From Haematobia irritans (taxonomy: Eukaryota > Arthropoda > Insecta > Diptera > Muscidae), in NCBI RefSeq assembly GCF_050003625.1, contig NC_134397.1, positions 275,832,070 through 275,896,069 on the forward strand: a DNA stretch of 64,000 bases, written 5' to 3'. Position 1 is the stretch's first letter, and every line of letters begins with the position of its first letter. Made by a program: the position numbers and the translations under genes. Under the pieces are notes generated by a model that was not told where the DNA came from, did not search any database, and worked only from the letters and a program-made list of their open reading frames with translations. This document shows positions 22,216 to 35,588 of the stretch, one piece after another.

Positions 22216-25200
22216 TTTTTAAACATCAGGAAAAAATAATGTTTTTTCAAATTTTCTTCAATTCCACAAAGAGTTTTAAATTATCGTTTATTATGTATAT
22301 ATTAATAAAATATTTTACTTAAAACATTTCTAAAATAACCCCACATGTTCTGTCATAGACTCTTTTTGGGGCACAGCCCTCCTATGTCTAAATGCCAGTC
22401 TATAGATTTGGATGTAAACAAACGATTGTTTTAATGCACTTTAGTTTAATTTAATAACTTAAGAAAAATCCAAAATTTCCCCTCATCAATATCTTCTGTT
22501 GTTGGTGGTTGTCTGTCTGTCTGTCTAAGTTCATGGGTGCGTATGGCTGTTTCTATGTTGATGGTGTATATATGTGCATGTGTGTGTGTATGTGCAGAAC
22601 GAGTCTCCAAAAATATTTATTTAGTTTCTCTCATTCACTTGCTCTCTTTCTCATACTTTAACTACCTAAGAAAGGGAAATGTTTGGAATTTGAAACGGAA
22701 ATGGAGAGGTTTGTATTTTTGGTTAAAGAATTGATATTAGAGTGTGTGTGTGTGTGAGTAAATATGTGCCATTATAGCTGATGTACTCACGTTTGTTGTT
22801 GGTGTGACTCAGCAAATGGGGAGTTCAAGTTCTTCTTATTAAGTTTACTCCCTACCCTAAAAACAATGGTAAAGTCTTTGCCCACGTCGCGTCTATGTAT
22901 TTAGATTGTCTGAGAACGTTGTTGTATGCGATGATGATGATGATGGCATAGGACTTGTGTTCGCCTTGTCTGTTATGGAAAAAAGGAATCAATTGAGTAA
23001 ACAAAGAGTCCAGATTAGCTAGCTGCAGTGGCCATTACCAATATGAGTGATTACGCTCGATATTTGGTCAATTTTGGCATAACATTCACCCCTCTTCGTA
23101 CAGTGATATTTGATGACATTAGTTGAATGTGGTAAATGGGGGAAGGACGAGTTGGAGGGCCATAGTCAGATAATGATGTACATAAATGAGTGGCCGTCTT
23201 AAATGACAATGAACTGCAATATGTTGCTGAGATTTCTATGACATACACACAGTGGGTGTAATTTAGTCAGTTTCTGGGAGGTTTATTACATATAACTAAT
23301 GAGAAATTATATCTGATTTTGAGCAACTTTCGTTGCAAAAAGATTACATAGATAAAACTAAAAGAATTTTTTTCAATTATTATTTTATATTGAATTTTTA
23401 AAAATTTTGAATTATTTTTTATTAAGTGACAAAATCAATCATTGAGGCAAATATCTTTTATATTTATAATAGACATCAATGATTTGCATTATAATTTCCG
23501 CGATTGAAGCTATTTTAGTCAAAAATCAATAGGAATTGGATGTGGTTTTCTCAATCTATGTGTTGGTCATGGTCACAGACTTCATTATATAACTTCCCTT
23601 GTTTATTATTATTACCATGTTTTGTTGATAAATCGTCCCACTGTGCCATTTAATATTTTGAAATTTGAAACCAAAGGAAATAATTTTAAGCGTGAGTAAA
23701 TGACAAAATCAATAAATTCATAAATGGCTTTTGTCTTAATTGCCTATGGTCATTCATTAATAATCCTTCGAAGTTCTCTATATCCACACAAATGATACAT
23801 TCCTCCAAAAGCCTTAGGAACTATTAGGGACAACCAAACATCTGCCTAAAGTGGAGAGACAGAGAACGAAGAAACTTTTCAACTGGACATACAGTAAAAC
23901 GTGCGTATTATTCTAATGGGGTGATTTTAAAGGACATACATATAACCTTATAGCTGAAGCCATTGAGAGAATCTTAATATTTAACCACAACATTTTGGAA
24001 AATGTACTATGATAACAATTAGAATCAGGAAAATTTTAATAATATTTACCAAGTGTTGCGGAAGACTTAAAATAAAATAAACATCATTAGTCCAACCATC
24101 TATCCATCCATTCGGCCATACACATGCGTTTCATTAAGAGTTTTTCCCAATTTTCCAATTATCATAATTAACAAGTTGTGCAAGATGGCAAGCATTGCTG
24201 ATTGTCCATTTTGGTGATGGCCAGACAAGGATTTAACGAAGGACCCATATTACTGAAGTCAAATGGACAAGCCACTGATTGATTGGTAGCACTTGCACAT
24301 GTAATCGTTAATGTGTGTGTGTGTGTGGATAATGATGCCTGAAGATTAATAATAATCCTTAGACAACGAATTTGTGTAAAATACGAAAAAACACGTGGAA
24401 AGACAAAGTCAAAGGATTATCTTTTAGTTGAAACAAACAAACAAACCATCTTCGACTGATAATCATCGCGATTAGCTAACAAAAATGTTTTCACAGCGTG
24501 AAATTCTTTGTCCTTTGTTTCCATTGACTTTTGTGAGATTTGGATAATTGACGTCAATCCTTGTCATTGTTGACGTGGATTTAACTATCGTATTTAATGA
24601 GTTAAATGACCAGTGTTGGTGACTTAGTATTCTCATTCATAGTTTGACACATGTTTACCAAGCTACGAAAAATATAAAAAGAAACCATATATTCCATAAC
24701 ATATGGATTTAAAACAAAATATAATTCTAAGTTCTTCCACAAACATTTCTTTTGAATCACATTCCAGGATTCTCTCTCCATGTTTTCCGATGAAGTTCCT
24801 TTGCACAAGTTTTATTTGGCCGTTTTTAGTCGATTTTTATCAATTAAAATTTTAGTCAATTAAATGGTACAAAACGAATATAAAACCAATATTAAATATT
24901 AAAAAACTAAAACAATTTTTTCCAATGTGTATTTCACTTTTGAAAAGGTTTTCAAATTCGGCCGCGGTAAATTTAGGGTAACCAGCATCATGAATCTCAT
25001 GTAATCTTATTTTAATGTTTGCAATAAAAAAAAAAACTACTTTTTATTCCAAAATCACTGTTTCGAGCACTGTCTTTTCTGATTGTTGGCCTTAAACACA
25101 TTTTGAGCTTTCGTAGTAAAAATTCAATATAGTGGTATGTAATGCCGTACATGCTTTAGAAATCTTGCAAAGATTTTGGTATAACTCTTAAATTATATTA

Positions 25201-25312
25201 TTTCCGTTTCCAAAAGTTGTATTTGGCACATGGTTTGTAAGAAATGGAAAACTGAAGTGGTTTTCTTTCTTGAAACATAGTTTCTTTACATCGGCTTGTG
25301 TACACACAAAAA
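22216..25312. other. Mostly single-copy noncoding sequence with microsatellites
   Basis: It contains a GTCTGTCTGTCTGTCT tract (~22510), TG repeats (~22578, 22740-22757 and 24307-24328) and an ATGATGATG tract (~22931). No element termini, exons with splice-like boundaries or known protein motifs were seen. It could be host intron or intergenic DNA. Confidence 0.4.
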
Positions 25313-27102
25313 AATAAAATATGAATTTGTACATAAATTTGTACATTTTTATAAATTTATGGACTTTTCAATAAAAAATGTGTACACTTACATAATATAT
25401 TGTTTCCGTAAATACTTGTTGTGAAATTATAAATTTTTTAATAATATATATGGACGGTTTCATAAAATCAATGAATCTTTACTTAATACATCAAAAAATA
25501 CTGGTTTTCTCTTAGCGTGAGAGAACCACAATATAGAGTTACTCTCATATGTAACAATACAAGTATATAATAAGAGACAAAAAATGAAACATAACGTTTT
25601 GAAGGCAACACGTGTGTTTGAGTTTTTCAGTACAGTTTGAGTCGGCGTCACGATTCGAAGAATTTTTATTGCTGTAAAAATTTGACAAAAACAATATTAA
25701 ATGGAAGCGTTGGTGCTCATAAGTAATATAAAATATTATAAATGTTGTTCTTTATTGGTTGGACTATAATGCGGTTTCTAGTAAATGGGTTCATACATTT
25801 TGACCAATTATGCAGGCATTAAGAATGAGGGGAAAAATCTAAAGGAAAAGTTACATGTATTGCATGTCATTTTTAATATATATTATGGAAAAGTACATAT
25901 TTTTCAATGACGAAAAATATGTACACTTCATTTATAATATTAAAAACTCCATTCATATTATGTATACCTTCGCAACCAATGAAAACCTGTATTTTTATAC
26001 CCTGCTCCAAACTGTGGAACAGGGTATTATAAGTTAGTGCATATGTTTGTAACACCCAGAAGGAGACGAGATAGACACATGGTGTCTTTGGCAATAATGC
26101 TCAAGGTGGGTCCCTGAGTCGATATAACCATGTCCGTCTGTCTGTCCGTCCGTCCGTCCGTCTGTGAACACATTTTTGTGATCAAAGTCTAGCTCGCAAT
26201 TTAAGTCCAATCGCCTTCAAATTTGGCACATGTTCCTAATTTGGGTCAGAATAGAAGCCTATTGATTTTGGAAGAAATCAGTTCAGATTTAGATACAGGT
26301 CCCACATATATCTTTCGCCCGATATGCACTAATATGGACCCAGCAGCCGGAGTTTTATACCGATTTGCTTGAAATTTTGTACAAACATAACACTTAGTCG
26401 CATTGTCAAGTGTGCAAAATTTGATTGAAATCGGTTCAGATTTAGATATAGCTTCTATATATATCTTTCGCCCGATATGGACTTATATGGCCCCAGAAGT
26501 CAGATTTTTGGCCGAATTTGGTTGAAATTTTGCACTAGGAGTACAATTAGTAGTATAAACATGTGTGCCAAATTTGATTGAAATCGGTTCAGATTTAGAT
26601 ATAGCTCCCATATATATGTTTTTCTGATTTCGACAAAAATGGTCAAAATACCAACATTTTCCTTGTTAAATCGCCACTGTTGTAAAAATGACTCCAATTT
26701 TCCTAAACTTCTAATACATATATATCGAGCGATAAATAATAAATAAGCTTTTGCGAAGTTTCCTTATAATTGCTTCAGATTTAAATGTTTCCCATATTTT
26801 TTTACTAAAATTGTGTTCCTCCCTAGTGCATTAGCCAACTTAAATTTTGAGTCTATAGTTTTTGTAAAAGTCTATCAAATTCTGTCCAAATCGAGTGATA
26901 TTTAAATGTATGTATTTGGGACAAACCTTTATATATAGCCCCCAACACATTTGACGGATGTGATATGGTATCGAAAATTTAGATCTACAAAGTGGTGCAG
27001 GGTATAATATAGTCGGCCCCGCCCGACTTTAGACTTTCCGTACTTGTTTGGAAAATTTTTGTGAACACTGTTCATAAAATTAATGTATTATTTTTTTGTG
27101 TG
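25313..27102. mobile_element. TA-type element O1 (CACACAAAAAAATAA ends), hosting H6
   Basis: The ends CACACAAAAAAATAAAATATG and, reversed, CACACAAAAAAATAATACATT are flanked by TA (25311-25312, 27103-27104). The sequence 'gaatttgtacataaatttgtac' and the 'ctctcttagcgtgagag' region recur at 63736-64000. The Helentron-like H6 is inserted at 25996-27046. It is noncoding. Confidence 0.55.
25996..27046 (+). mobile_element. Helentron-like element H6, complete
   Basis: At 1.05 kb this is one of the cleanest copies. It has a start palindrome 'taccctgctcca..tggaacagggta', the 'gagtcgatataaccatg' core, a (GTCY)n tract (26131-26163), tandem units, and the 3' hairpin 'agtcggccccgcccgact' followed by 'ttccgtacttg'. 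It serves as an empty-site reference for I1. Confidence 0.75.
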
Positions 27103-27599
27103 TATGCGCAACAATCGGGTCTAGAAATGGAACTGTTTGGCTATATGTGTTGTTTGTGCGTTGATGGCTATAGCGATAATTGTCTGAGCTACATGGCCCA
27201 GTGGATAGTGTATTGGCTCACAAAACATGGTTCGAATCTCCATATGGAGCAAAGGTAAATTTTGACAAAAAATTATAAACTCGAATAATTTCTTCTATAT
27301 TGTTTGTAATACAGAAAAAAGTGTTTGGAATTTATAAACCACGTGATAGTGAAAGACTCACATTGAAAAAAAAAAAATAAGTTTGTCTTTACACTAATGA
27401 TTTTGGTATTGATTCCGAGCCAAAGAAGTGGAGAATTGAATAAAAATAGTTTTTAAAGACAATTATCTTTTAAATTTGAGTTTTACATACAAGATTCTAG
27501 GAAACAAATTTTGATGTATTCGTTTTTTAGCATTCTTCTTCATGTGCAATCAAAGTCATTTAAACCCATATTAACACATTTTAAATTTTCAAAATCAGT
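27103..27599 (+). repeat. U-type tRNA-like cassette fragment and flank
   Basis: The head at 27188-27256 has an A box 'tggcccagtggatag' and B box 'ggttcgaatctcc'. The conserved U tail ('aataatttcttctatattgtttgtaatacag') follows to about 27355. The host element ends are not clear. From 27395, 'ttttggtattgattccgag' is shared with 28667-28684 and 31020. Confidence 0.45.
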
Positions 27600-28575
<976 letters not shown>

Positions 28576-30640
28576 GTATTACTTGCTGTATTACTTTACA
28601 TTAGCTGGTAGTCTTCACACTCAAAAAAAGGCTTTTTATCCAAAGTGTTTGGACTTTCTTTAGGGATTTTGGTATTGATTCCGAGTCAAAGATGACGCTT
28701 CATTTAAATATAGGCATTTGTTGGGAGCTATCTACCTTGAAATGTAGGATCTACAGAATTAAATTAGAATTTAGATATCATATATCGAATTTTCGTCCTA
28801 GTTTTACGATTAAAAATTCACATTATAACAGACACTGCAAACAAATTTCACAATATCATAAACATTTTAAACAAAAGATGCAAATTCCTAAAAATATTAG
28901 TATTTTTTATTTTTATAATATCTGCCATACTTTGAAGATTTTTTGTTTTTCGTTCCATTACGGAACATTTTGCTTACTTAAAATATATACGACTTTAACC
29001 AAGGGTCACAATTTGAAAGATTCGTTTTCTAAATTTAAAGGAAAAAAATAGTGATAAGATTATGAACTTTCTTTTAAGTAAAATTTCTTTATTTTAAATA
29101 AATTTGTCCTTAATATTGTGCAAATTGTATTTCCTAAAACCTAAGTAGAATACTCTTTTTATTAGGTCAATAACTACATTTAAAAAATGTAGTTTTTATT
29201 ATTCAAAGTCTTTCCCATGTCCAAAATCGGTCCAAGTATTAACCAATATTTATTTTATCATCTCATTGGAACATAGTCGTTATAAAATATTTCCCTTGAG
29301 AACGGGAAAATCAATTTAACCTCATTTGCCATGAAGTCTAATTATGTCATAATGGAATTTCCACAAAAAAAAAAAAACCGAACCCTCGCCAAAGAGTTCC
29401 CACATTAGAAACGCTTCAAAACGGAAGGCTAGAAGCGTTCTTCATTTTCTGTCCATTTCGTTATATTTTAAATGAATATTTAATTAAATTGTTTTCTAAT
29501 AATGCAGCACAACACAACGTCGCTAGTATTCTGGCCGTCGTTGCCGTTTGAGCCAAAACATTGACACGCGTCACACACGGCCAAAAGTGTTTTTTCTTAA
29601 CTGCTGTCGAACCAACGTTACATTACAAAACCATCCAGCGATCCCCTTGCTGTTTCTCCTGTTAAATGTGGTAGATATATTTCAAAATGAGTACTTTCGG
29701 GGCGCACCTTTGTTGGACCAACATTAGACGTTACCAGTAAAATAAAACATTAACCGGCTCCGGCTACACAGTCACATTGATTGGGAATGGTGAATGTTGT
29801 ATAGGCGAAACCATCAACCCAATCAACCACCCCTTTTTCCCACCCAAATTACGCACCATCAATCATTCATCCATCCGACCAACCACCCGATCAACCGACT
29901 GGTTGACTAAATTGTTGGCGAGTTAGTTGTGGTTTCCTTCACTGTCTAATAATAAATTTAATATCGACATTTCACATTTGCCCATGAAATGACACGGAAT
30001 GAGTGAGTGATATTATCAACATCGTTGTCGACATCGACATCCTTGCTGGTCCTAATGATGGGTAGTTAAACCTGTAAACGTCGTTCCAATAAGGACTTCG
30101 TTTTGCTTTTTTTAGTGTGGTAATGAAATTGAACTTATAAACCCTACCCATCACACATCACTTCACAAATTCGGGCAGGATGGGAATCTTCAGTGTCGTC
30201 ATCATTGATACCGTGATGAAAATATTGCACAACATGCCACTTGAGGGACTTCTCAAGTGTCTCCGTGCACAATGCCCATTCTGATGATGGAATGAAGAGA
30301 GTGAACAACGACTTTTACTTGTGATTTTTTGTTTTTGCAAGGGTGGCTTGTGGCGTGGAGCAATGAGAAAATGTGTGGTTGAGATTTGCCTATCCTGTAA
30401 GAAATAACTATTTAAATACCAGTTTAATCTTTTGTGCCAAAGAAGATAAAAAGAAATCAATTTTCTCTGACATGTGTAGCAATTCAAATTTTAATTTTGT
30501 TTTGGCATCACGAAACCGCAAGGTTCATTGTTCCATATGAAATGATCTAGAAACACGTGTCAATCCATTCAAGATAATGAATAACTTGGTAACGTTATGG
30601 GATTTACACGGATTTATAAAGAAGGTACCTGTTGACCTCC
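28576..30640. other. Unassigned sequence
   Basis: A 'CACTCAAAAAAAGGCTTTTTATCC' terminus near 28619 suggests the start of another decayed TA-type element, whose other end I could not place. From about 29060 the sequence looks single-copy and noncoding. The frames 28692-29051 and 30158-30487 show no known motifs. Confidence 0.35.
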
Positions 30641-30642
30641 TA

Positions 30643-31079
30643 CACGCAGAAAAAAATATTTTGTTTTTCCTAAATAAAATTTTTGACAAAGAACTATCGT
30701 TTACCATTGGCTTTTCAATGTAAGGAAGTTTGTTTGCAAGAAAAGTATAGCCTTTTGGGATAAACGAGTGTGACTAAAATTTAATAACGAGTAACTCAAA
30801 TTATGTTTTAAATTTTCTGGTCAGTTACATCTTCCTTCATATCTTTTTGACTTTACTTAATTCTCATCAAACAAATTTGAAATCAATATTAAATTTTATA
30901 TTTTTTTAAATTTTACTTTTCGTCAAGAAGGAGAATCGAACACGAACCAAATAGTTCGTCATCAAAGACACATTAAACAAGAAATTTACTTTGATCCAAA
31001 GATTTTGACATTCCTTTAAGGGTATTGATTCCGGCTAAAAATAATGAAATTTTAATGACAAATGAAATGAAAAAAGAGA
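30643..31079 (-). mobile_element. Decayed cassette element Q1
   Basis: It starts with TA-CACGCAGAAAAAAATATTTTG (L-like terminus). A worn U cassette follows on the minus strand ('ggagaatcgaacacgaacc' B box near 30929). The right boundary is uncertain, and it is immediately followed by the T1 element. Confidence 0.4.
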
Positions 31080-31081
31080 TA

Positions 31082-31501
31082 AAGGGTGATACGGTCAAAA
31101 TTTGGTCAAGGGAAAACGCGTGTAAATCGGCGAATCGTTGATTTAAAAAATCAAATTAAATTTCTTTTTCAAGTTCTATTAGTATATTCAGGAAAAATAT
31201 TCAGTTAGGCTTTCGCTTTTCCAAATTCGAATTGCCGGGCCTCACGCTTGACACCTGCCATCAGATTTTGTACAGTCACCTTGTCCACCTTCTTCGCCGC
31301 AGAAAGCCAGTTTGCCTTGAACTGCTGCTCGTCCTTAGCAGTTTTTTTGGTCTTCTGAAGAGTGAATTCCAAAATCAAAATACGAGCAACATTCTACACA
31401 CACACACACCTTCAAAATGAGGGGTGTTCAGGTTTTTTAAATGCAAAATTGAGAGAAATACGTCAAGTTTATATTGACCAAATTTTGACCGTATCACCCT
31501 G
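31082..31501 (-). mobile_element. Short Tc1/mariner-type element T1 with transposase C-terminus
   Basis: It has near-perfect terminal inverted repeats of about 27 bp (AGGGTGATACGGTCAAAATT...) with TA flanks at 31080-31081 and 31502-31503. The minus strand keeps 45-50 codons of frame ending in a stop at 31205 (TAKDEQQFKANWLSAAKKVD ... REARQFEFGKAKA), the tail of a transposase. All catalytic regions are gone, so it is an internally deleted, non-autonomous copy. The lineage name is not known to me. Confidence 0.7.
31205..31354 (-). pseudogene. Transposase C-terminal remnant within T1
   Basis: It is an open, stop-terminated frame of about 50 codons rich in Lys/Ala. It lies inside an element with intact terminal repeats and reads toward the left repeat, as expected for the 3' end of a transposase gene. 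No DDE residues are present. Confidence 0.5.
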
Positions 31502-31503
31502 TA

Positions 31504-31674
31504 TTTGCACAAAAATTTAGTTAGGCAAACCTTTTTGGGGAGATTCGAGTGCATTGCCCAAATTTATTCTAATAATTGGTTGATAGTTTTGTTGCAAGTA
31601 GATGATACTGATGGGGAATGTGGTATTTGCTAAACGGCCGTCCATCCAACCATCTTGCAGTCTACACGCAAAGA
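31504..31674. other. Spacer with segment shared with 8850-8893
   Basis: 'ggaatgtgg...cggccgtccatccaacca' near 31609-31650 matches the flank of I3. Confidence 0.4.
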
Positions 31675-32003
31675 AAAAAAAACGTTTGGAAAACGTGTAC
31701 CGAAAACGTTTTTCTTTTGTTAGAGTTTTTTGAATTGCTTCGAAAATTTTAAACTTTTATCACCAAAAAAAATCGTTTGTTACAAAGTTTTTATTTTTTC
31801 AATAAAAAAAGTTATTTTTGAAACAACAACAGAGTCCATTTCGTTTATATCAAACACTGTTCTTTTCTGACTTTTGGTCTTTAATAAAACACCTTTTTCA
31901 GTTCAAAATTTAATATAGTACAATGTAATGTTGAACATTTTTTCGGAATCTTCCGAACATATGTGGAATGTATGTAAAAAAAAAAAAAAAAAAAAAAAAC
32001 TTT

Positions 32004-32077
32004 GGTCGAAGCAGGGATCGAACCCACGACCCTTGGCATGAGAGTCAGACGTAGCAACCACTGCTCCACGGTGCCAA
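32004..32077 (-). promoter_or_regulatory. tRNA-like head V of L2
   Basis: Minus-strand B box 'gtgggttcgatccc' and A box 'ggagcagtggttgctacg', followed by a T tract (A run at 31976-31999 on the plus strand). Confidence 0.6.
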
Positions 32078-32190
32078 ACTAAATGTTTGTTTCTGTTAAA
32101 TAAACTTTGTTTATTCAGTTCGTGGGCGCCACAAGCTATGCTATATAAATATAACTTATATGGATAATTATCTATTGATGACCATAACAG

Positions 32191-32263
32191 GTACATAGCT
32201 CAGTGGTTAGTGTGTTGGCTTACAAAGTGCATGGTCCGCGGTTCGATTCTCCGTCCAGGCGAA
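32191..32263 (+). promoter_or_regulatory. tRNA-like head U of L2 (near-consensus A and B boxes)
   Basis: 'tagctcagtggttag' is a textbook A box and 'ggttcgattctcc' a textbook B box, spaced about 30 nt apart. The conserved U tail follows to about 32385. Of all cassettes here this is the most likely to be active. Confidence 0.65.
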
Positions 32264-32643
32264 AGGTAAAAAAAAATTAAAAATTTATAAATTTGTATAA
32301 TTTCTTCTACATTGTTGGTATTACAGGAAAAGGTGTTAAGAACTAAAAAACTCGTGGATGTGAGAAAGATGTGAGGGAAAATGCAATTAGCAAGAAAATT
32401 TTTTTTTTTAGTTAGTCTTTATGAAATTGTTGTTACATCCTGGAAAAGAATAAATGTTTATCACAAAAAGTATATACTTTTCTTCCAAATACACTTCCTT
32501 ACAGCGAAAAGCAAATAAGAAACGAACTTTGTTTGTCTAAAATTTCGTTTGGGAAGAAAGAATTATTTTTTTGCGTGTATGGGCCTTTACACAACTAAAT
32601 TTGATAAATATACTTTTCCTCTGTTGGTTAAGCTACTCTTGTA

Positions 32644-32944
32644 CACAGAAAAAAATATCACCAAAATATTTCCAATTAAAAAGTTGATTGAAGTTGAAAA
32701 ATTTTCCAAATTATAAATGAATTGATACAATTACTTTTTGATCAGGATAGAAACATTAAGTTAATTAAGTCAATGATTGAACATTTTTAAATTTTTATCA
32801 AAAATTTTTTTCAAACAATAGAGTTTTTAATCAGTCTAAAAATACTAAGTTAGTTAAGAAAGTAATTGGAAATTGTTACGTTTTTATTTAAATAATTAAT
32901 TGAGTTTTCCAATCAACATCACTTAAATTTTTAATTGAATTAAT
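32644..32944. mobile_element. AT-rich MITE W2 (CACAGAAAAAAATATC start), cut by H9
   Basis: The TA-CACAGAAAAAAAT terminus and 'aattaatttttaattgaa' phrases are shared with W1 at 45194. The other end is probably lost in or beyond H9. Confidence 0.35.
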
Positions 32945-33057
32945 TAAAACACAAGTTAGTAAAGTCTAAAGTCGGGCGGGCCGTCTATATTATATCCTTT
33001 ACCACCATATATTTTGATACCATATCAACTTCTTCAAATTTGTTGGGAGCTATGTTA

Positions 33058-33500
33058 CACCCATAGAAAAAATCAAGAACGGCGTGGTCATTTCGAAACG
33101 ATCCGTTCATGAAAGTAAACCAACACACATGTGTTGTCAAACTGAGAACCGATGGGGTCAATCTGACAACGTAAAAATGACACCATACGTTATCAAAACA
33201 ACAACCAGCGTTCATGATCTGAAAAAAAGATTTCCGCTACTGTGACTCGAACCTGTGTTGCCTGCACGATACGCGTTAACAGTCGCCTTAGCACATTGCA
33301 CCAACGGCGGAGTTGCCATAACATGTTCTAACGATTATTTTAAGACTTTTCATGGCCAAAGAAAAACGAATGCCGTGCATGAAATCGTGAACGCCCGTGG
33401 ACGAAATCGTGAACATTTCGTTTTGATTTTTTGTGAACGTTTCCGTTTCATTTTGACAACGTCCGTTCACGATTGTGAAACGAAATTTTTTCTATTAGTG
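33058..33500 (-). mobile_element. Cassette element F2, second copy of F1
   Basis: TA flanks lie at 33056-33057 and 33501-33502, with ends CACCCATAGAAAAAATC and ...ATTTTTTCTATTAGTG. The tRNA-like head is at 33232-33310 (minus). Removing it restores the Helentron phrase 'gctat.ttatataaagg'. Confidence 0.7.
33232..33310 (-). promoter_or_regulatory. tRNA-like head of F2
   Basis: Minus-strand 'tggtgcaatgtgctaaggcgac' and 'caggttcgagtcaca', the same as in F1. Confidence 0.5.
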
Positions 33501-34393
33501 TATATAAAGGTTTATATTCTCATATACAAATATTTAAATAAGAACCGACGTGGAGCAACATTTTTAAACTTCTACAAAATCTCTAGACTTTAAATTTAAA
33601 CCGGCTAACGCCCTGAAACGAAACACAACTAAGTAAAAAAAAAATATGGGAAATATAAAGCTAAAGTCATTTTATTTTTTGCACAAAAGTCCATTTATGA
33701 TTTATCCGGCTATACACATTTATTAAAAGTGATGACAATTTGAGGAATTTTTATTTTTGCTCCTTAGCAGTGGTGATTTCACAAGGATATTGACTAAATT
33801 TCACTAAGATTGTGGGGTTTGTGACAATATATGACCACATCCCATATATGGGAGCTTTATCCAAATCTATACAAATTTAAACTAAACTACACTCAGGGAA
33901 GATTTTCAAGTGAATCGAAATGAAAATTTGGTCTTCGGTTGTTATATGAATCTAAATCGGGCGAAAGATATATAAGGGAGCTATATCTAAATCTGAACCG
34001 ATTTCAACGAAACACTTGACCAGCCATTGTACTCTTTGTGCAAAATTTGAAGGAAATAAAGGCAAAATTCTGGCCTCTTAAATCCATATCAATTAACTAA
34101 ATCCATATCGAGTGGAGTATATATGGGAGCTATATCTAAATCTGACCCGATTTTAACCAAATTTGGCATGGATAGCTATAACATTAATTCTACTCCCTGT
34201 GCATAGCCTCACATTGATCGGAGTAAAACTTTTGCGTCTATGGTCATATGAATCTAAATCGGACGAAAGATAGTTATTGAAGCTATATCTAAATCTGAAC
34301 CAATTTCAAACAAATTTAGCAAGCATTGGTAGAATGTCAATTCTACTCTCTGTGCAAAATTTAACTTAAATTTGTAGTAAACTTTGGCCTCTG

Positions 34394-35303
34394 CACTCAG
34401 AGAAGAGTGAACCCTTTAGCGAGTTATTTTTAACTAACCAGTGTTAATATTGAACTTCGTATGTCGTTAAAGAAGCATGTACCCATAGTAAGTTCAACAT
34501 TTTCCTATCGATTAGTAATTTGTTTTAACTTTTGTCAAGTTCAAATTTAACTGTTCAGAAGTAAAAAATTAACAAAATAATACATTTTTTAAAAACTTGG
34601 ACTTGGAGCAAGGAGACCTCAAGGGGGAGGATCCCCATTTCTACATGTCATATTATATTTAGCACAAACCACTTACTCTTCTGAAGTACAAATCCTTTAG
34701 AATCATTTATTAGATTTTATTTTTATCATTTTATAAAATGTTACCTTTTGTCCGGACGGAGGATCGAACCGCGTACACACTATCCACTGGGCCACTTAGC
34801 TCTTACACTCATCAACAACCAAATGTGACTTTGATTATTCTTTTCTTGCTTGGCTGCATGTATTCATTAACACATACAGTCAAGGGTGTCTATTTTTAGA
34901 AACACCACACGAGCACATGTTTCGGAGACGAACTTTTGTCTAGAAGTAGATTCACTCAACGGTAGTTAGAATTGACATTCATCGTTAGTTTATTTATACT
35001 AAAAATGGAAATTTCGTGTCCAACTAGACTTCGTAATATGGCACAGTAAAAGTTCAGTAACGCTGAGAAACTTCTTCGTACGTTCGAGAAAATTCGTATT
35101 CCCTGTTATTATATATTATTAGTCCATTTACGAACTCATTGGGAGTTCTTAACCATTTTGCTGGTAATGGCCGTAAGTTCAATATATTTCCACTGAGTTA
35201 ATTTTGTTCATCAATAGTTAAATTTAACTAACTGTGAGTACAATTTTGAACTACTCAATATTATGGAATTTACTTGTAGTTACGACGTTAAATTTTCTGA
35301 GTG
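34394..35303 (-). mobile_element. Cassette-bearing X-type element X1
   Basis: The ends CACTCAGAGAAGAGTGAACCC and ...ATTTTCTGAGTG are inserted in an H9 unit. The arms carry AGTTAA/TTAACT motifs. The interior holds a U-type head (34746-34806, minus; B box 'ggttcgatcctcc', A box 'ggcccagtggatag'), so the cassette also occurs in this arm type. Confidence 0.55.
34746..34806 (-). promoter_or_regulatory. tRNA-like head U of X1
   Basis: Minus-strand A box 'tggcccagtggatag' and B box 'ggttcgatcctcc'. The region between the boxes is shortened by about 15 nt relative to L2. Confidence 0.45.
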
Positions 35304-35588
35304 TCATATGAATCTAAATCGGACGAAAGATATATATGGAAGCTATATGTAAATCTGAACCGATTTCAAACAAATTTAACATGCATTGCTAGAATGTCAA
35401 TTCTATTCCTTTTGCGAAATTTCACGTAAATCGGATTCCTTTTGCAAAATTTCACCTAAATCGGTATTAAACTTTGGCCTCTACGGTCATATGAGTCAAA
35501 ATCGGACGAAAGATATGTATAGGAACTATATCTAAATCTGAACCAATTTCAAACAAATTTAGCAAGCATTGGTAGAATGTCAATTCTA

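Larger units (their letters stand above)
31675..32577 (-). mobile_element. Cassette element L2, inverted copy of L1, both heads intact
   Basis: The ends CACGCAAAGAAAAAAAAACG and, reversed, CACGCAAAAAAATAATTC are flanked by TA (31673-31674 and 32578-32579). It contains head V (32004-32077, minus), the shared spacer and head U (32191-32263, plus). A run of 24 A (31976-31999), which is T on the transcribed strand of V, would terminate pol III. It is the best-preserved example of the divergent pair. Confidence 0.75.

Noticed and set aside
22216..25312. Host exons in the largest apparently single-copy stretch
   Set aside because: All frames are short, without recognisable protein motifs or paired splice sites that would justify a call.
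32191..32263. Functional tRNA gene
   Set aside because: Boxes are good but no convincing acceptor or anticodon stem, and it is part of a repeated transposon core.
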